NCBI GenBank assembly: GCA_948976265.1
Contig: CARFUA010000002.1
Coordinates: 85,199-149,198 of the forward strand
DNA: 64,000 nt
Source of the DNA: an uncultured Clostridia bacterium
Lineage (GTDB): Bacteria > Bacillota > Clostridia > TANB77 > CAG-508
Direction of reading: 5' to 3'
The notes under the pieces were generated by a model, which was not told the DNA's origin, did no database searches, and saw only the letters and a list, made by a program, of their open reading frames with translations. This document shows positions 63,243 through 64,000 of this stretch, piece after piece; the first letter of the stretch is position 1, and the number at the start of each line of letters is the position of its first letter. The translations under genes and the position numbers were made by a program.

Positions 63243-64000
63243 CTAGATTCCCATAATATTATATCCACTATCTGCATAAATAATTTGCCCTGTAATTGCT
63301 CCTGACATCGAACTTAGTAAAAAGGCAACACTATCACCAACTTGCTCTTTTGTCACATTTCTTCTAAGTGGTGCTTTTTCTTCTACGACATTCAAAATCG
63401 AACCAAAATCCTTAATTCCTTTGGCAGACAACGTTTTGATTGGTCCTGCTGAAACAGCATTAACACGCATTCCCATTGGTCCAAAATTATCAGCTAAATA
63501 ACGTACACTACATTCTAAAGCAGCTTTCGCAACACCCATTACATTATAATTTGGAAGCACTTTTGTAGAACCATGATATGTCAAACTTACCAAACTTGCC
63601 TCCTCTGCCAAAACGTCTTTCTCTTTTGCAATTCTAGCAGTTGCCACAAATGTATAAGCACTTACATCTACAGCATGCGAATAGCCTTCTTTACTTGTTT
63701 CTACAAATGGATTATGTAAGTCATCTGTAAAAGCATGTGCGATACAATGCACAATTCCGTCAATTTTTCCAAAATCTTTTTTTATATTTTCAAATAAAGT
63801 TTCTAATTCGGTATCGATTGACGCGTCACATGTGTAAGCTTTTGGTTCGCCAAATTCAGAAATTAATTCTTCAATTTTTTCTCTATTTTCTTCTCCCATA
63901 AAAGTAAAAATTACTTTTGCACCTTGGTCGAAAGCAGACTTTGCCGCTCCATACGCAATACTCCATTTGTTTCTAATTCCCATAATTAGAATTGTTTTGT
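63243..64000 (-). CDS. fabI: Enoyl-ACP reductase FabI (5' end outside the window)
   Basis: NADH-dependent enoyl-ACP reductase of the SDR family; the frame is open to the right edge, where KTILIMGIRNKWSIAYGAAK is the N-terminal nucleotide-binding motif. IDGIVHCIAHA, the YxxxxxxK-type active site (YNVMGVAKAALE) and NAVSAGPIKTLSAKGIKDF are present. The first few residues lie beyond the window. Confidence 0.95.
   Translation of the reverse strand, partial: KTILIMGIRNKWSIAYGAAKSAFDQGAKVIFTFMGEENREKIEELISEFGEPKAYTCDASIDTELETLFENIKKDFGKIDGIVHCIAHAFTDDLHNPFVETSKEGYSHAVDVSAYTFVATARIAKEKDVLAEEASLVSLTYHGSTKVLPNYNVMGVAKAALECSVRYLADNFGPMGMRVNAVSAGPIKTLSAKGIKDFGSILNVVEEKAPLRRNVTKEQVGDSVAFLLSSMSGAITGQIIYADSGYNIMGI

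Overview
The window looks like the chromosome of a low-GC, spore-forming, probably uncultured gut member of the Clostridia. Sporulation is shown by SpoIVA, a SleB-type cortex hydrolase and an alpha/beta-type small acid-soluble spore protein. Clostridial small families (DUF1653, DUF2508, DUF6774, a CD1247-like zinc ribbon) and a serS T-box fit this. Almost all core genes are on the minus strand; the few plus-strand genes are mostly accessory.

Layout, left to right. 0-9.7 kb: half of a tRNA-Arg(ACG)-like gene, a decayed MFS transporter, a nucleotidyltransferase/DUF2508/engB cluster, T-box-DUF1653-serS, and efp-peptidase-prepilin peptidase-yqeG-sleB. 9.8-17.2 kb: CBM-like protein, paired half-size TSUP proteins, lexA, ferritin-like gene, obgE, trpS and a BspA-like protein. 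17.2-23.3 kb: typA, plsC, cyclophilin, trmL, membrane proteins, maf. 23.4-26.6 kb: plus-strand accessory island. 26.6-38 kb: S1-domain protein, two pseudouridine synthases, wecG-like gene, lspA, membrane protein, NUDIX, tRNA-Gln, split transketolase. 38-48.3 kb: hpf, SASP, comEC, NlpC/P60 protein, aspS, pseudopilin with discoidin repeats, acpP, plsX. 48.4-53.4 kb: str operon (rpsL, rpsG, fusA, tuf). 53.5-64 kb: nucleosidase-like protein, spoIVA, recD2, pyrD, pyrK, HAD phosphatase, DUF4097/XRE pair, fabI.

The main discovery is in the reading frames. Ten genes (engB, sleB, a TSUP gene, typA, trmL, an S1-domain gene, a large membrane protein, comEC, aspS, recD2) carry 18 apparent +1 frame changes, and every one sits at a zero-frame CGG codon. 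Each is restored by skipping the C, or equivalently by reading the four bases CGGN as one glycine, and in most cases the restored residue is a conserved family glycine. comEC and recD2 have four each; comEC has two back to back (CGGTCGGA read as Gly-Gly). My manual scan found no CGG read as ordinary arginine in a core gene of the window. The only in-frame CGG codons without a frame change are eight in four accessory genes, plus the ambiguous last codon of lspA. This suggests CGG has lost its arginine meaning and that CGGN is read as glycine by quadruplet decoding or obligatory +1 frameshifting.

A second discovery is a pair of intergenic loci (about 2.86-3.22 kb and 14.49-14.88 kb) with the same unusual layout: plus promoter, leader, perfect Shine-Dalgarno, ORF of about 40 codons for a basic/hydrophobic peptide, bidirectional terminator, then a convergent strong promoter whose short RNA carries imperfect complements of the leader and start-codon region. 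This is the logic of par/fst-like type I toxin-antitoxin systems. Other signals are a three-copy noncoding repeat, several structured leaders and a possible short orphan transcript.
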